Source of the DNA: an uncultured Collinsella sp.
GTDB lineage: Bacteria; Actinomycetota; Coriobacteriia; Coriobacteriales; Coriobacteriaceae
Direction: 5' to 3'
DNA: 64,000 nucleotides
Assembly (NCBI GenBank): GCA_900549745.1
Contig: URPJ01000006.1
Location: 30,697 to 94,696 of the forward strand
In this document: positions 36,040 to 44,196 of the stretch, in pieces
Layout of the letters: the number at the start of each line of letters is the position of its first letter
Numbering within the stretch: position 1 is the first letter of the stretch
Position numbers and translations under genes: made by a program
The notes under the pieces: generated by a model
The model's database searches: none
What the model was told of the DNA's origin: nothing
What the model saw: only the letters and a program-made list of their open reading frames with translations

Positions 36040-37389
36040 ATGGACGACCTTTTTTCTTCTTCGACGCGCGAGCGTTCCTTTCAGAATGCGCCGCTTGCGG
36101 TGCGCATGCGCCCCAATTCGCTCGACGAGTACGTGGGTCAGCAAAAGGCCGTCGGTAAGGGCTCGTGGCTGCGTGCTGCGATTGAGCACGATGTGCTGTC
36201 GAGCGTGATACTGTACGGGCCGGCCGGTACGGGCAAGACGACGCTGGCCCACATTATCGCTAACCATACCAAGAGCGAGTTTGTCGAGGTCAGTGCCGTG
36301 ACGGGTACCGTGAAGGACCTGCGTCGCGTGATTGACGAGGCCAAGACGCGCCTGAATACGTACGACCGTCGCACCATTCTTTTCATCGACGAGATTCACC
36401 GCTTCTCCAAGTCGCAGCAGGATGCCCTGCTGCATGCAGTTGAGAACCGTACCGTCATTATGATTGGCGCCACGACGGAGAACCCGTACTTCGAGGTCAA
36501 CTCGGCACTGTTGTCGCGTGGGCGTGTGGTGGAGCTTGAGCATCTGAAGGATAAGGATATCGCCACGCTTATTGAACGTGCGCTTGAGGCACCGCAGGGC
36601 TTGAATGGAAAGTTCTCGGCCGATGTTGATACGGTCAAGACCATTTGTACGCTGGCTGCGGGTGATGCACGCTCGGCCCTGACGACACTTGAGCTGGCGA
36701 GCGAGATTGCCGTTACGCGTCCCGATACCGAGGGGACGCCAGCGCCGGCGGCGGGGGAGCGCTATCCCATCACCGTGGATGACGTAAAGATTGCCAACCC
36801 GCGTCGCGGCTTTACGTATGACAAAAACGGCGACATGCACTACGACATCATCAGTGCGTTCATCAAGTCCATGCGTGGCAGCGATCCAGATGCCACCGTC
36901 TATTGGCTTGCCCGAATGATCGATGCGGGGGAGGATCCTAAGTTTATCGCCCGTCGCATTATGATTCATGCTTCTGAGGACGTCGGCAACGCCGATCCGC
37001 AGGCGCTTTTGGTGGCACATGCCGCGTTTAAGTCTGCCGAGGTCATTGGCTATCCCGAGTGCCGTATTAACCTCGCGCAGGCTGCGCTCTATGTTTGTTT
37101 GGCGCCTAAGTCCAATGCCTGTGAGGCGTCCATTGATGCGGCACTGGCCGATATCCATTCTAGTGGCCTTCGTGAGGTGCCCAGCTATCTGCGCGATCGT
37201 CACCGCCCTGGTAGCGATGAGTACGGCGTGTACAAGTATCCGCACGATTATCCCGAAGGCTGGGTCGATCAGCGCTACTTGCCCGAAGGCCTGGAGCGTG
37301 GTGCCTTTTGGCAGCCTGCCGGCCGCGGCTGGGAAGAGTGGCGCGTAGAGCAAAGCGAACGTGACCGCAGCGGGAATTCACCGAAGTAG
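36040..37389 (+). CDS. rarA: Replication-associated recombination protein RarA (MgsA)
   Basis: AAA+ ATPase acting at stalled replication forks. The start is uncertain among ATGs 36025, 36034 and 36040; I chose 36040, placed 5 nt after GGGA. About 449 aa. Walker A GPAGTGKTTLAH, Walker B LFIDEIHRFSKSQQD, and the sensor region GATTENPYFEVNSALLSR. The C-terminal MgsA tetramerisation domain includes RRIMIHASEDVG. It resembles RuvB but has the RarA-specific C-terminus. Confidence 0.94.
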   Translation: MDDLFSSSTRERSFQNAPLAVRMRPNSLDEYVGQQKAVGKGSWLRAAIEHDVLSSVILYGPAGTGKTTLAHIIANHTKSEFVEVSAVTGTVKDLRRVIDEAKTRLNTYDRRTILFIDEIHRFSKSQQDALLHAVENRTVIMIGATTENPYFEVNSALLSRGRVVELEHLKDKDIATLIERALEAPQGLNGKFSADVDTVKTICTLAAGDARSALTTLELASEIAVTRPDTEGTPAPAAGERYPITVDDVKIANPRRGFTYDKNGDMHYDIISAFIKSMRGSDPDATVYWLARMIDAGEDPKFIARRIMIHASEDVGNADPQALLVAHAAFKSAEVIGYPECRINLAQAALYVCLAPKSNACEASIDAALADIHSSGLREVPSYLRDRHRPGSDEYGVYKYPHDYPEGWVDQRYLPEGLERGAFWQPAGRGWEEWRVEQSERDRSGNSPK

Positions 37390-37398
37390 CTGCTGATA

Positions 37399-37410
37399 AT
37401 TTTGTCCCAC
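37399..37410. repeat. Half-copy of the GTGGGACAAAAT palindrome
   Basis: ATTTTGTCCCAC is the exact complement of the left arm at 54309-54320, 17 kb away. No second arm is present here. Confidence 0.5.
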
Positions 37411-37489
37411 GTTGCTGCTCTTGGCATGTTCGGTCCCCTTTGGGGTACCATGAAAAGCGTCTGTATTTCGATTCTTCCGGGAGGCTTGT

Positions 37490-38080
37490 ATGAGTCCCAT
37501 TCAAATCGCCTTGCTGCTGCTCGCCGTTGCCGGCGTGTGGGCCATCGCTGAGCTCGCGCTTACCCTGCGCAAGACCCGCAATGTTGTCGACTCGCTCGAT
37601 AAGACCGTGAACGACCTCAACAACACCATCGCCGAGGCTCAGCCTGTGGTGGCAAAGCTCGATGGCGCTGTCGATGAGCTTACGCCGGCGCTTGCCCAGA
37701 TGGAGCCGCTCCTCAAGTCGAGCAAGACCGCCGTCGACGCCCTTACCTCCAATCTCGTAGAGGTCGAAGCCGTGGTTCGCGATATTTCCGAGGTCACCGG
37801 CAGTATGGCCGAGGCCAGCAATGCCGTGTCGAGTGTGACCGACTCCGCTGCCGGTGCCGTGCAGAAACTCTTTAACAAGGTGAAGACTCCCGCGGCCGAC
37901 GCCGAGCGCAAGCTTTCCGCTGCCGAAGAAGCCGAGCAGCCGACCGAGCGTGTCCTGATTGGCGAAGCCGGGGACGAGGTCGCCGAAGGCGACGATGATG
38001 GTCAGAAGCCTGCTGGAAAGCCGACTCAGTATTACACCTACACCCCCGCCCAGACCTCCGAGGAGTCCTGCGATGAGTAG
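37490..38080 (+). CDS. DUF948-like membrane-anchored coiled-coil protein
   Basis: 196 aa. ATG 37490 after GGGAGG. One N-terminal membrane helix (residues 4-24) then a long helix with repeated VDSLDKTVNDL and VDALTSNLVEVEAV-type heptads, ending in an acidic tail with YYTYTP. This is the architecture of YtxG/DUF948 proteins, some of which are general stress proteins. It is first in a four-gene cluster with an anti-sigma-like protein and a sigma factor, so a stress-envelope role is plausible. It overlaps the next gene by 8 nt. Confidence 0.82.
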   Translation: MSPIQIALLLLAVAGVWAIAELALTLRKTRNVVDSLDKTVNDLNNTIAEAQPVVAKLDGAVDELTPALAQMEPLLKSSKTAVDALTSNLVEVEAVVRDISEVTGSMAEASNAVSSVTDSAAGAVQKLFNKVKTPAADAERKLSAAEEAEQPTERVLIGEAGDEVAEGDDDGQKPAGKPTQYYTYTPAQTSEESCDE

Positions 38081-38450
38081 CGAAGCAACCTGCCCCATTA
38101 CGCTGACCGTTGCCGGTGACCCGCGTCTCGCTCGCCTTGTGCGCATGACGGCAGCCAACGTTGGTGCCCTGTGCTCTATGTCTGTCGATCGCATTGAGGA
38201 CATCCGCATGGCTGCCGAGGAGGCTTTCATTTTTGGTTGCACCGCGGTCGACTGCGACGACATCACCATCAAATTCGATGTCGATGAGACCCACGTTGGG
38301 ATGACTATTACCTTTGGCGATCAGGCTACGGTCGATGAAGACGACCAGGCTGCGGTGTATGCCGAGCTCATCCTCGCGAGCGTGTGCGACTCCTACGAAA
38401 AGACTGCGGCGCCCCTGGCGCTTTCCCTCGACCTCAAGGCGGATATCTAA
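38073..38450 (+). CDS. RsbW-like anti-sigma factor protein, degenerate ATP site
   Basis: 125 aa. ATG 38073 after GAGGAG, overlapping the previous gene. The fold resembles the HATPase-type anti-sigma factors RsbW/SpoIIAB: DRIEDIRMAAEEAFIFGC matches their N-box helix and LALSLDLKADI matches the last strand. But the N-box Asn of the usual EAxTNA is Phe (EAFIFG), and the DxGxG box is not visible. ATP binding and kinase activity are therefore doubtful. No RsbV-type antagonist is nearby. It lies 1 bp before the sigma factor gene and probably binds that sigma. Confidence 0.82.
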   Translation: MSSEATCPITLTVAGDPRLARLVRMTAANVGALCSMSVDRIEDIRMAAEEAFIFGCTAVDCDDITIKFDVDETHVGMTITFGDQATVDEDDQAAVYAELILASVCDSYEKTAAPLALSLDLKADI

Positions 38451-38451
38451 T

Positions 38452-39243
38452 ATGACCGAACGTTCCCGGAGCGGCAAGACCGCTTGGGACAAGGAGAAAA
38501 CCCGCGAGCTGTTTCGTCGTTACAAGGAGACCGGTGATCCGGACGCCCGCGAGCAGCTCGTCATGTCCCATATGAATCTGGTAAGGTTTCTTGCCAACAA
38601 ATTTAAGAATCGCGGCGAGCCGCTCGACGACCTCATGCAGGTCGGCTATCTCGGTTTGCTCAAGGCTATCGACCGCTTTGACCCCGAGCGCGGGCTCGAG
38701 TTCACGACGTTTGCAACACCCACTATCCTGGGCGAGATCAAACGCCATTTCCGCGACAAGGGCTGGAGTGTGCGCGTTCCGCGTCGCCTGCAGGAGCTCT
38801 CTGCCAAGGTCAACCAGGCTACTGACAAACTTACCAACGAGCTGCAGCGTTCGCCCAAGGTTGAGGAGATCGCTGAGTATCTAGATGTGACTGTCGATGA
38901 GGTCCTCGAGGCTATGGAATCGTCTTCGGCCTATACCTCGGTGCCCATCGAGGCTCCTGGTGCGTCCGATTCCGACGATGCTCCCTCGATTCTCGACCGT
39001 TACGCCGACGACGACAACGAGCTCGACTTTACCGATGACCGCCTAGTGATCGAGGAAGCCATCCGGGATTTTTCGCCGCGCGAGCGCGAGGTGATCGAGC
39101 TGCGCTTTGTGAAGGGCATGACCCAGATCGAGATCGCCAAGAAACTGGGTATTTCTCAGGTGCAGGTTTCGCGTCTGCTGCGCCGCACGCTTAAGAAGAT
39201 TCAGGATAAGATCGACCCCGACGGAGTGATGATTCGTTCATGA
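38452..39243 (+). CDS. Alternative sigma factor, SigB/SigF group
   Basis: 263 aa. ATG 38452. Region 2: NLVRFLANKFKNRGEPLDDLMQ and FTTFATPTILGEIKRHFRDKGW, the classic SigB/SigF/SigG form. Region 3 follows, and region 4 ends in MTQIEIAKKLGISQVQVSRLLRRTL. In Gram-positives these serve stress or sporulation; here, with no other sporulation genes, stress is more likely. The regulon is unknown. It overlaps the next gene by 4 nt (ATGA). Confidence 0.92.
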   Translation: MTERSRSGKTAWDKEKTRELFRRYKETGDPDAREQLVMSHMNLVRFLANKFKNRGEPLDDLMQVGYLGLLKAIDRFDPERGLEFTTFATPTILGEIKRHFRDKGWSVRVPRRLQELSAKVNQATDKLTNELQRSPKVEEIAEYLDVTVDEVLEAMESSSAYTSVPIEAPGASDSDDAPSILDRYADDDNELDFTDDRLVIEEAIRDFSPREREVIELRFVKGMTQIEIAKKLGISQVQVSRLLRRTLKKIQDKIDPDGVMIRS

Positions 39244-40652
39244 GTGAGCACCCCCAACGAACCGATCGTGTGCTGCGCGACACCCGCATTCTGACGCTGC
39301 GCATTTGGGCTGTTGTCGGCTGCATTGTTATTGCTGCTGTCATCTTTAACCTTATGGGCATCCTGGCACCGGTTATTGAGTTTCTTGCCGTCGGCTCCAT
39401 CATTGCTTTTGTGATGTCCCCGATCACCAACTGGCTCGAGCACCATGGCGTGAATCGCGGCATCGGTTCGCTTATCGCGCTTATTGTTGTTGTTGCCGTG
39501 CTCGTCGGTGTCGTTTGCATCTTGTCGCCGATTCTCTTTGGTCAGATCATGGAAGTCCTGAGCCGTCTGCCCGAGCAGCTTCGTGTTGCGGGTGGCGATC
39601 TCAACGAGATGATTTCGCATGCCAAGACGCTCAACAACACGCCGCTCAAGGAGTATTTGGACGATAATCTTTCGTCGCTTGTTACTGTGGCATCAAAGTA
39701 CGTGTCTCAGATCGCTGCCGAGCTTGGCCGCGGTGTGTTCCCGCTCATCACCAATACGGCCTCGCAGTTGTTCGTGATCTTCCTTGGTCTGGTGCTTGCG
39801 TACTGGATGGCCTGCGACTACCCTCGCATGCACCACGAGATTTGCACCATCATCGGTCAGGAGAAGGAGACCTCGTACCGCTTTATGGTCGCCATCCTTT
39901 CTCGCTCTGTCGGCGGCTACATGCGCGGTATGGTCGTGACGTCCATCTGCGGTGGTTTCCTCGCCTTTATCGGTTTTATGATCATCGGCCATCCGTATGC
40001 GGCGCTCATGGCTATCTTTACCGGCATCATGCATTTGGTTCCAGTCGTCGGTCCTTGGGTGAGCGCAGCAATCGCCACAGTGCTCGGTTTCATGTTCAGC
40101 CCCATGTTGGCGTTATGGACGCTCGTCGTGACGATGGTCGCGCAAAACGTCACCGATAACGTGATTTCGCCTAAGGTTATGCAGAGCTCGGTGCAGGTGC
40201 ATCCCATCATGAGCCTCACGGCGCTCGTTATTGGCTCGGCACTCATGGGCCCCATCGGCATGATTATTGCCATCCCGCTTTGTGCGGCCCTCAAAGGTAT
40301 CTTCGTGTTCTACTTCGAGAATGAGACCGGCCGCCAGCTTGTGGCCTATGACGGCGCCGTGTTTAAGGGCACACCGTACCGCGATGCCGATGGCAACCCG
40401 GTCGCCGCCTACGACGCGCTCGGCGACGACACCTTCATTTACGAGTCCGAGCTCATCGGCAACGAGACTGCGCCCGAGGCCCAAGCGATGCCTAAGCCCG
40501 AGTTCGATAATCCTTGGATCAAGCTCTCGGGCTTGCAACCCGATGCCACGGGCTTCTTCAAGAATCCCTTCGCCAAGGACGATGACTCCAACTCGGACGA
40601 CGATACCAAAACCGGCATCGACGGCTCCATGGACGATTCGGATTCTAAATAG
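39240..40652 (+). CDS. AI-2E family transporter (PerM-like)
   Basis: 470 aa. Eight or so membrane helices in the typical layout: two N-terminal helix pairs, a large soluble loop, and the C-terminal bundle with VGPWVSAAIATVLGF and the conserved NVTDNVISPKVM. The last about 110 residues form a hydrophilic acidic tail (DDDSNSDDDTKTG). Members export small molecules or act in Na+/H+ exchange; the family name overstates autoinducer transport. Its coupling to the sigma factor suggests a place in the same regulon. Confidence 0.9.
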   Translation: MSEHPQRTDRVLRDTRILTLRIWAVVGCIVIAAVIFNLMGILAPVIEFLAVGSIIAFVMSPITNWLEHHGVNRGIGSLIALIVVVAVLVGVVCILSPILFGQIMEVLSRLPEQLRVAGGDLNEMISHAKTLNNTPLKEYLDDNLSSLVTVASKYVSQIAAELGRGVFPLITNTASQLFVIFLGLVLAYWMACDYPRMHHEICTIIGQEKETSYRFMVAILSRSVGGYMRGMVVTSICGGFLAFIGFMIIGHPYAALMAIFTGIMHLVPVVGPWVSAAIATVLGFMFSPMLALWTLVVTMVAQNVTDNVISPKVMQSSVQVHPIMSLTALVIGSALMGPIGMIIAIPLCAALKGIFVFYFENETGRQLVAYDGAVFKGTPYRDADGNPVAAYDALGDDTFIYESELIGNETAPEAQAMPKPEFDNPWIKLSGLQPDATGFFKNPFAKDDDSNSDDDTKTGIDGSMDDSDSK

Positions 40653-40658
40653 GCCCTA

Positions 40659-40898
40659 TTAACGTTTCTTGAAGTTGTAAATGACAATAAACGCGAGCAA
40701 AGCGATTGATAAGGGGCCGGCTACATAGAAAAAGAGAACGTCAATTACGCGTAGAGTGTAATAAGCCTTATCGCCGGACATTACTGCATACAATACGTAG
40801 CCAAATGCTGGTTGGTTTGCGTACCAGCAGGAGAAGGCCAAGAGCGCTAAAAGTGCTAGTACCAGAAGTGCATTCAGGACAAATCGTTTACTTTTCAT
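40659..40898 (-). CDS. Small two-helix membrane protein, unknown
   Basis: 79 aa on the minus strand, convergent with the transporter gene, from ATG 40898 after AAGGAG. Two hydrophobic segments: residues 7-25 (VLNALLVLALLALLAFSCW) and 53-75, separated by a polar loop (NQPAFGYVLYAVMSGDKAYY). The DNA here is visibly richer in A and T than neighbouring genes. I do not recognise a family. The good ribosome site and coherent topology argue it is real. A locally acquired gene is possible. Confidence 0.72.
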   Translation of the reverse strand: MKSKRFVLNALLVLALLALLAFSCWYANQPAFGYVLYAVMSGDKAYYTLRVIDVLFFYVAGPLSIALLAFIVIYNFKKR

Positions 40899-40990
40899 CG
40901 ATTGCTCCTTCCGGGTGATTCTTATATGTAATTCTACAGCAGTCCTTTTTCAAAGGATCGCACAGTACTGAATAACGTGCACTTTCACTG

Positions 40991-41020
40991 GAGGGTCGCT
41001 GTTTGGCGGCCCTCTTTTTT
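40991..41020 (+). terminator. Hairpin with T run before alaS
   Basis: GAGGGTCGC pairs with GGCGGCCCTC around a short loop with one bulge, followed by six T residues. It lies upstream of the putative alaS promoter and may stop read-through from the left. I looked for T-box features and found none. Confidence 0.65.
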
Positions 41021-41046
41021 GCACTTGCGCGGCGGGATGGTAATAT
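41018..41046 (+). promoter_or_regulatory. Promoter of alaS
   Basis: TTTGCA (41018-41023) and TAATAT (41041-41046) with 17-nt spacing, about 47 nt before the start codon. Confidence 0.5.
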
Positions 41047-41092
41047 CGTTACGTTTGAACTGTTTCGATGTGAAACCGAGGAGATTCCCTCT

Positions 41093-43750
41093 ATGAGTGC
41101 TGACTACCCGTCAATGACTACGGCCGAGATCCGCTCCAAGTTCCTCAACTTCTTTGAGGAGCGCGGTCTTAAGCTCTATCCTTCTTCGTCCCTCGTTCCC
41201 GACGATCCTTCGCTGCTGCTTGCCAACGCCGGCATGAATCAGTTTAAGGAGTACTACCAGGGCAAGAAGACCATGAAGGAGATCGGCGCGATTTCCTGCC
41301 AGAAGTGCGTCCGCACCAACGACATCGATTGCATCGGCGAGGACGGCCGTCACCTGTCCTTCTTCGAGATGCTCGGCGACTTCTCTTTTGGCGGCGTCTC
41401 CAAGGAGCAGGCTTGCGCCTGGGCCTTTGAGCTCATCACCAAGGAGTTCAAGCTGCCGCTCGACCGCCTGTACTTTACCGTTTTTACCGAGGACGACGAG
41501 ACCCACGACGTGTGGCGTTCTCTGGGCGTTGCCGAGGACCACATCTCCCGCCTGGGCGAGGACGACAACTTCTGGGCCGCTGGCCCCACCGGCCCCTGCG
41601 GTCCGTGCTCCGAGATCTACTTTGACATGGGCGAGGAGGTCGGCTGCGGCAGCCCCGACTGCAAGCCTGGCTGCGACTGCGACCGCTTCCTTGAGTTCTG
41701 GAACCTCGTCTTTACCCAGTACGACCGTCAGGAGGACGGCTCCATGCCGGAGCTGCCGCACCGCAACCTCGATACGGGCATGGGCCTGGAGCGCATGGCC
41801 GCTATCATGCAGCACAAGACTGCTAACTACGACGGTGATCTGATGCAGCACCTCATCAAGCTGGGCGAGGAGATCAGCGGCAAGACCTATGACGCCGACG
41901 ATTACTCCGGCGCCAGCCGTTCTCTTCGCATCATCGCCGACCACTCCCGTGCCGTCGACTTCATGATCTCTGACGGCATCCTGCCCGGTAACGAGGGTCG
42001 CGAGTACGTCCTTCGCCGCCTGCTCCGCCGCGCCGTGTTCCACGGTCGCCTGCTGGGCATCGAGGGCGCCTTCCTGACTAAGTTCATCGACGAGGTCAAC
42101 GCTCAGATGGGCGAGGCCTATCCTGAGCTGCTCAAGAACGTCGCGCTCGTCAAGGGTATCGTCGCCTCCGAGGAGGAGCGCTTCTCCACGACGCTCGACT
42201 ACGGTCGCGTCTACCTGGATGAGGCCCTGGCAGCGCTTGCCGAGGGTGCTGCGCTTCCGGGCGATGTTGCCTTTAAGCTGCACGACACCTTTGGTTTCCC
42301 CATCGACCTGACCGTCGAGATCGCCGGCACCGCTGGTCACGACGTCGACATGGACGGCTTCACTGCCTGCATGGAGGACCAGAAGGCCCGCGCCCGCGCC
42401 AATGCCAAGGGCGACGCCTGGGGCAGCTTCAACGACGTGTGGGTCGAGCTTTCCGACAAGGTCGCAGCGACCGAGTTCGACGGCTATGACAACGATGTGA
42501 TCGAGGGCGCCAAGGTTGTCGCCATCGTGCGCAACGGCGAGTCCGTCGAGTCCGCTGCCGCCGGCGAGGACGTCGAGGTCGTGCTTGACCGCACCCCGTT
42601 CTATGCCGAGATGGGTGGCCAGCAGGGCGATGCCGGCGAGCTTTCCGCCGAGGGCGTTTCGCTGACCGTTTCCGATACCAAGAACCACAACGGCCTGTAT
42701 GCTCACGTCGCCCACGTTGCCGAGGGCACGCTGACTGTCGGTGCCGCTGTTACCGCCGCGCTCGACGCCGAGCGCCGTGGCTTCTTGCGCCGCAACCACA
42801 CCGCCACGCACCTGCTCGACGCCGCCCTTAAGCAGGTCCTGGGCGAGCACGTCTCCCAGGCCGGCTCGCTGGTGACGCCCGAGCACCTGCGCTTTGACTT
42901 CACGCACTTCGAGGCTCTGTCCTCTGAGCAGCTCAAGGCTGTCGAGGACCTGGTCAACCAGCAGATCTTCGCTTCCAAGCCGGTCGTGACCCGTGTCATG
43001 GGCATCGACGAGGCTAAGGCCGCCGGCGCTGTCGCTCTGTTTGGCGAGAAGTACGGCGATGTCGTCCGCGTCGTCTCCGTGGGCGCCGAGGACCAGCCGT
43101 TCTCCCGCGAGCTCTGCGGTGGCACGCACGCTGCCAACACTGCTGAGATTGGCCTGTTCAAGATCATTTCCGAGTCCTCTACGGGCTCGAATGTCCGTCG
43201 TATCGAGGCCGTGACCTCTAAGGGTGCTCTCGACTATATGGCCGACCGCCTGGCGCTCGTCGACGCCGCCGCCGCTGCGCTCAAGTGCCGCGTAGACGAG
43301 GTTCCCGCCCGCGTGGAGAACCTGCAGGCCGAGCTGCGCGAGACGTCCAATAAGCTCAAGAAGGCTCTGACCGGTGGCTCCTCCGACGCTATCTCCAGCG
43401 CCATCGAGGGCGCCGTCGAGCTCGACGGCTATAAGCTCGTTGTCGCTGAGCTCCAGGGCCTTGAGGCTGCCGACCTGCGCAACGTATGGGATACCGTGCA
43501 TCAGAAGGTCGCCGGCCCTGTCGCTTGTGTCGTCGCCAGCGTGACTGAGAAGGGCACTCCGGCCCTGCTCGCTGCCGGCTCCGATGACGCCGTCAAGGCC
43601 GGTTTCCACGCCGGTAACGTGATCAAGCAGATCGCGGGTCTGGTCGACGGTCGCGGTGGCGGTCGTCCCAACATGGCCCAGGCTGGTGGCAAGAATGCTG
43701 CCGGCATCGCCGATGCCCTTGCGGCCGCTAAGACCGCGCTCGGCGCCTAA
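41093..43750 (+). CDS. alaS: Alanyl-tRNA synthetase
   Basis: 885 aa from ATG 41093 after GAGGAG (41078-41083). Charges tRNA-Ala and clears mischarged Ser and Gly. Catalytic core: motif 1/2 region NAGMNQFKEYYQG and the FEMLGDFSFGG segment; the editing domain has HTATHLL and the metal-binding CGGTHAANT. The C-terminal DHHA1-like domain ends with GRGGGRPNMAQAGG. It leads a tight cluster with ruvX, mltG and the YqeG-like gene. Confidence 0.97.
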   Translation: MSADYPSMTTAEIRSKFLNFFEERGLKLYPSSSLVPDDPSLLLANAGMNQFKEYYQGKKTMKEIGAISCQKCVRTNDIDCIGEDGRHLSFFEMLGDFSFGGVSKEQACAWAFELITKEFKLPLDRLYFTVFTEDDETHDVWRSLGVAEDHISRLGEDDNFWAAGPTGPCGPCSEIYFDMGEEVGCGSPDCKPGCDCDRFLEFWNLVFTQYDRQEDGSMPELPHRNLDTGMGLERMAAIMQHKTANYDGDLMQHLIKLGEEISGKTYDADDYSGASRSLRIIADHSRAVDFMISDGILPGNEGREYVLRRLLRRAVFHGRLLGIEGAFLTKFIDEVNAQMGEAYPELLKNVALVKGIVASEEERFSTTLDYGRVYLDEALAALAEGAALPGDVAFKLHDTFGFPIDLTVEIAGTAGHDVDMDGFTACMEDQKARARANAKGDAWGSFNDVWVELSDKVAATEFDGYDNDVIEGAKVVAIVRNGESVESAAAGEDVEVVLDRTPFYAEMGGQQGDAGELSAEGVSLTVSDTKNHNGLYAHVAHVAEGTLTVGAAVTAALDAERRGFLRRNHTATHLLDAALKQVLGEHVSQAGSLVTPEHLRFDFTHFEALSSEQLKAVEDLVNQQIFASKPVVTRVMGIDEAKAAGAVALFGEKYGDVVRVVSVGAEDQPFSRELCGGTHAANTAEIGLFKIISESSTGSNVRRIEAVTSKGALDYMADRLALVDAAAAALKCRVDEVPARVENLQAELRETSNKLKKALTGGSSDAISSAIEGAVELDGYKLVVAELQGLEAADLRNVWDTVHQKVAGPVACVVASVTEKGTPALLAAGSDDAVKAGFHAGNVIKQIAGLVDGRGGGRPNMAQAGGKNAAGIADALAAAKTALGA

Positions 43751-43767
43751 GAATCTAAGAAGTCGCT

Positions 43768-44196
43768 GTGGTTGCGCTCGCGCTGGACATAGGGGAGACC
43801 AGGATTGGCATCGCCGTCTCGAGCCGTGATGGCAAGATGGCGATGCCTGTCAAGGTGCTTCCGGCTGCCGAGGTCACCGGTATGGCCAAGACGTTCCGCT
43901 ACCTGGTTGAGGACTATGAGCCCGACATCCTGGTAAGCGGACGTCCCCTGACCATGGCCGGTGAGCCCGGCCCTCAGGCCGAGCGCGTTGCCGCTGTGGC
44001 GCAAAAGATTGCCGACGAGCTCGATCTTCCTTTGGAGTTTGAGGACGAGCGTCTGTCCTCGCAAGAGGCCAAGCGTATCCTGCGCGAGCAGGGACTCAAC
44101 GAAAAGCAGATGAGGGGCAAGATCGACATGATTGCCGCCAGCCTGTTTTTGCAGACGTGGCTCGATCGTAAAAACGAGGAGGTTTCGCATGCCTAG
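43768..44196 (+). CDS. ruvX: Putative pre-16S rRNA nuclease / Holliday junction resolvase (YqgF/RuvX)
   Basis: 142 aa. GTG start at 43768. The RNase H-like fold shows ALDIGETRIGIAVS with the first catalytic Asp, ILVSGRPLTMAGEPG, FEDERLSS and the last Asp in KIDMIAA. Characterised homologues process the 5' end of 16S rRNA. It is the usual partner of alaS and mltG. It overlaps mltG by 8 nt. Confidence 0.92.
   Translation: MVALALDIGETRIGIAVSSRDGKMAMPVKVLPAAEVTGMAKTFRYLVEDYEPDILVSGRPLTMAGEPGPQAERVAAVAQKIADELDLPLEFEDERLSSQEAKRILREQGLNEKQMRGKIDMIAASLFLQTWLDRKNEEVSHA

Noticed and set aside
40919..41092. Possible T-box or riboswitch before alaS
   Set aside because: Only one hairpin with a T run; no AGTA bulge, specifier region or TGG box.
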